DNA from: Dichetophora obliterata
Taxonomy: Eukaryota > Arthropoda > Insecta > Diptera > Sciomyzidae
NCBI GenBank assembly: GCA_963920525.1
Contig: OY986438.1
Coordinates: forward strand, 53,083,753-53,147,752
Length of the DNA: 64,000 bases
Direction: 5' to 3'
The notes beneath the pieces are model-generated. The model had not been told where the DNA came from, made no database searches, and saw only the letters and a program-made list of their open reading frames with translations. The translations under genes and the position numbers were made by a program. Numbering within the stretch: position 1 is the stretch's first letter; every line of letters begins with the position of its first letter. Shown one piece after another: positions 63,462 to 64,000 of the stretch.

Positions 63462-64000
63462 CCATTTACAGTCCTCTAAGAAAAACTGAGCTACATACCG
63501 ATGCGAGCAAATTGGGATTTGGAGCAGTATTACTGCAAAAGCAAAATGATGGGAAATTCCACCCCGTGGCTTTTTTTTCTAAGACAGCATCGGAGAATGA
63601 GTCAAAATTACACAGTTTTGAACTTGAACTCTGGCCATAGTTTATGCTTTAGAATGATTTAAGACGCAATTACTGGGGATTCCTTTCACTATGGTTACAG
63701 ATTGTAATGCTTTGGCTCAGGCCATGGATAAAAAACAAGTGAACCAGAGGATTGCCAGGTGGGTTTTCAATTTTGAAAACTTTGACTATAAAGTAAAGCT
63801 TCGTAGAGGTGAATCAATGGGTCATGTCGATGCGTTAAGCCGTTGTCATACAATCGAAGATCAAAATATTCAGGAGACAGACCTTAATATACAGATAACT
63901 CAGAACCGAGATCCAGCAATAACATCATTAAGGTCTAAATTAGAGGAAGGGGTGGTTCAACATTTTGAACTTAAAGATGGTTTAGTTTTTAAAGTAGGTC
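63462..64000 (+). pseudogene. RNase H and linker of the mdg3-like element, partial
   Basis: After the frameshift the RNase H domain starts with D in LHTDASKLGFGAVLL and continues to SKTASENESKLHSFELE. Another shift near 63630 is needed to reach LAIVYAL. Further on, VTDCNALAQAM holds another active-site Asp, and RRGESMGHVDALSR marks the domain end near 63840. The remaining bases encode the start of the linker to integrase. Cut by the window edge. Confidence 0.8.

Larger units (their letters stand above)
60293..64000 (+). mobile_element. mdg3/blastopia-like Ty3/gypsy retrotransposon, truncated by window end
   Basis: The order visible is primer site, gag with two zinc knuckles, protease, reverse transcriptase and RNase H, running off the right edge before integrase. 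The RT reads most like the mdg3/blastopia group as I remember it (YEYTRMPFGL..FMDDITI). Stops and frameshifts occur in every domain from gag's end onward. No 3' LTR in the window. Confidence 0.85.

Noticed and set aside
1..64000. CRISPR arrays, bacterial operons or prophage
   Set aside because: No regularly spaced short repeats with unique spacers, no ribosome-binding-site-led gene clusters, and all identifiable genes are eukaryotic transposons.

Overview
The window looks like intergenic or heterochromatic DNA from a higher fly (Diptera, Brachycera). The evidence is strong A+T bias, many CAA/CAG-type microsatellites, DD41D mariners, a mag-like and an mdg3-like Ty3/gypsy element, TTA-flanked MITEs and tRNA-derived SINE-like units. 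No intact host protein gene is recognised. Nearly every readable coding region belongs to a decayed transposable element, and several elements sit inside one another, so relative insertion order can be read directly.

Layout. 1-2.8 kb: no gene. 2.8-10.25 kb: a large composite bounded by homologous inverted arms. It holds an inner palindrome, several TTA-flanked elements, a possible terminal exon and a later hAT-type insertion whose pre-insertion sequence survives in the opposite arm. 10.4-13.4 kb: a pogo-like MITE and diverged repeats. 13.48-15.33 kb: a transposon with ~168 bp terminal inverted repeats and a frameshifted gene of a family I cannot classify. 16.6-20.2 kb: MITEs, a non-autonomous hAT element and tRNA-like units. 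20.2-21.5 kb: a 5'-truncated LINE (minus strand) and a hAT remnant. 21.7-23.04 kb: a nearly intact DD41D mariner. 23.94-28.53 kb: a complete but broken mag-like Ty3/gypsy element (minus strand) with 216 bp LTRs, a 5 bp target duplication, primer site and polypurine tract, inserted into a GATTA-rich repeat. 29.3-29.9 kb: a broken gene of a second uncharacterised repeat-encoded family.

31.53-33.91 kb: a deleted hAT with an exact 8 bp target duplication, invaded by a second mariner; its 261 bp deletion derivative sits at 36.71 kb with its own exact 8 bp duplication. 39.75-40.1 kb: a two-unit SINE-like element. 41.9-45.9 kb: four tandem-repeat families, the last interrupted by a pogo-like MITE. 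48.2-49.7 kb: a cluster of MITEs, a ~70 bp hairpin and a 97 bp tandem repeat. 50.4-51.0 kb: a broken Myb/SANT-like gene. 52.5-54.2 kb: a third mariner, internally deleted and split by an 850 bp insertion. 55.6-57.5 kb: a 180 bp duplication, then an LTR-like block containing a 63 bp minisatellite. 57.53-60.1 kb: a decayed hAT with most of its transposase. 60.3 kb to the end: an mdg3-like Ty3/gypsy element that runs off the window.

The regions therefore do not cooperate as a pathway. They record repeated transposition, deletion and tandem amplification. The best candidates for something undescribed are the 2.8-10.25 kb inverted composite, the long-TIR element at 13.5-15.3 kb, the two-unit SINE-like element and the 56.2-57.5 kb block with its repeat-built reading frame.
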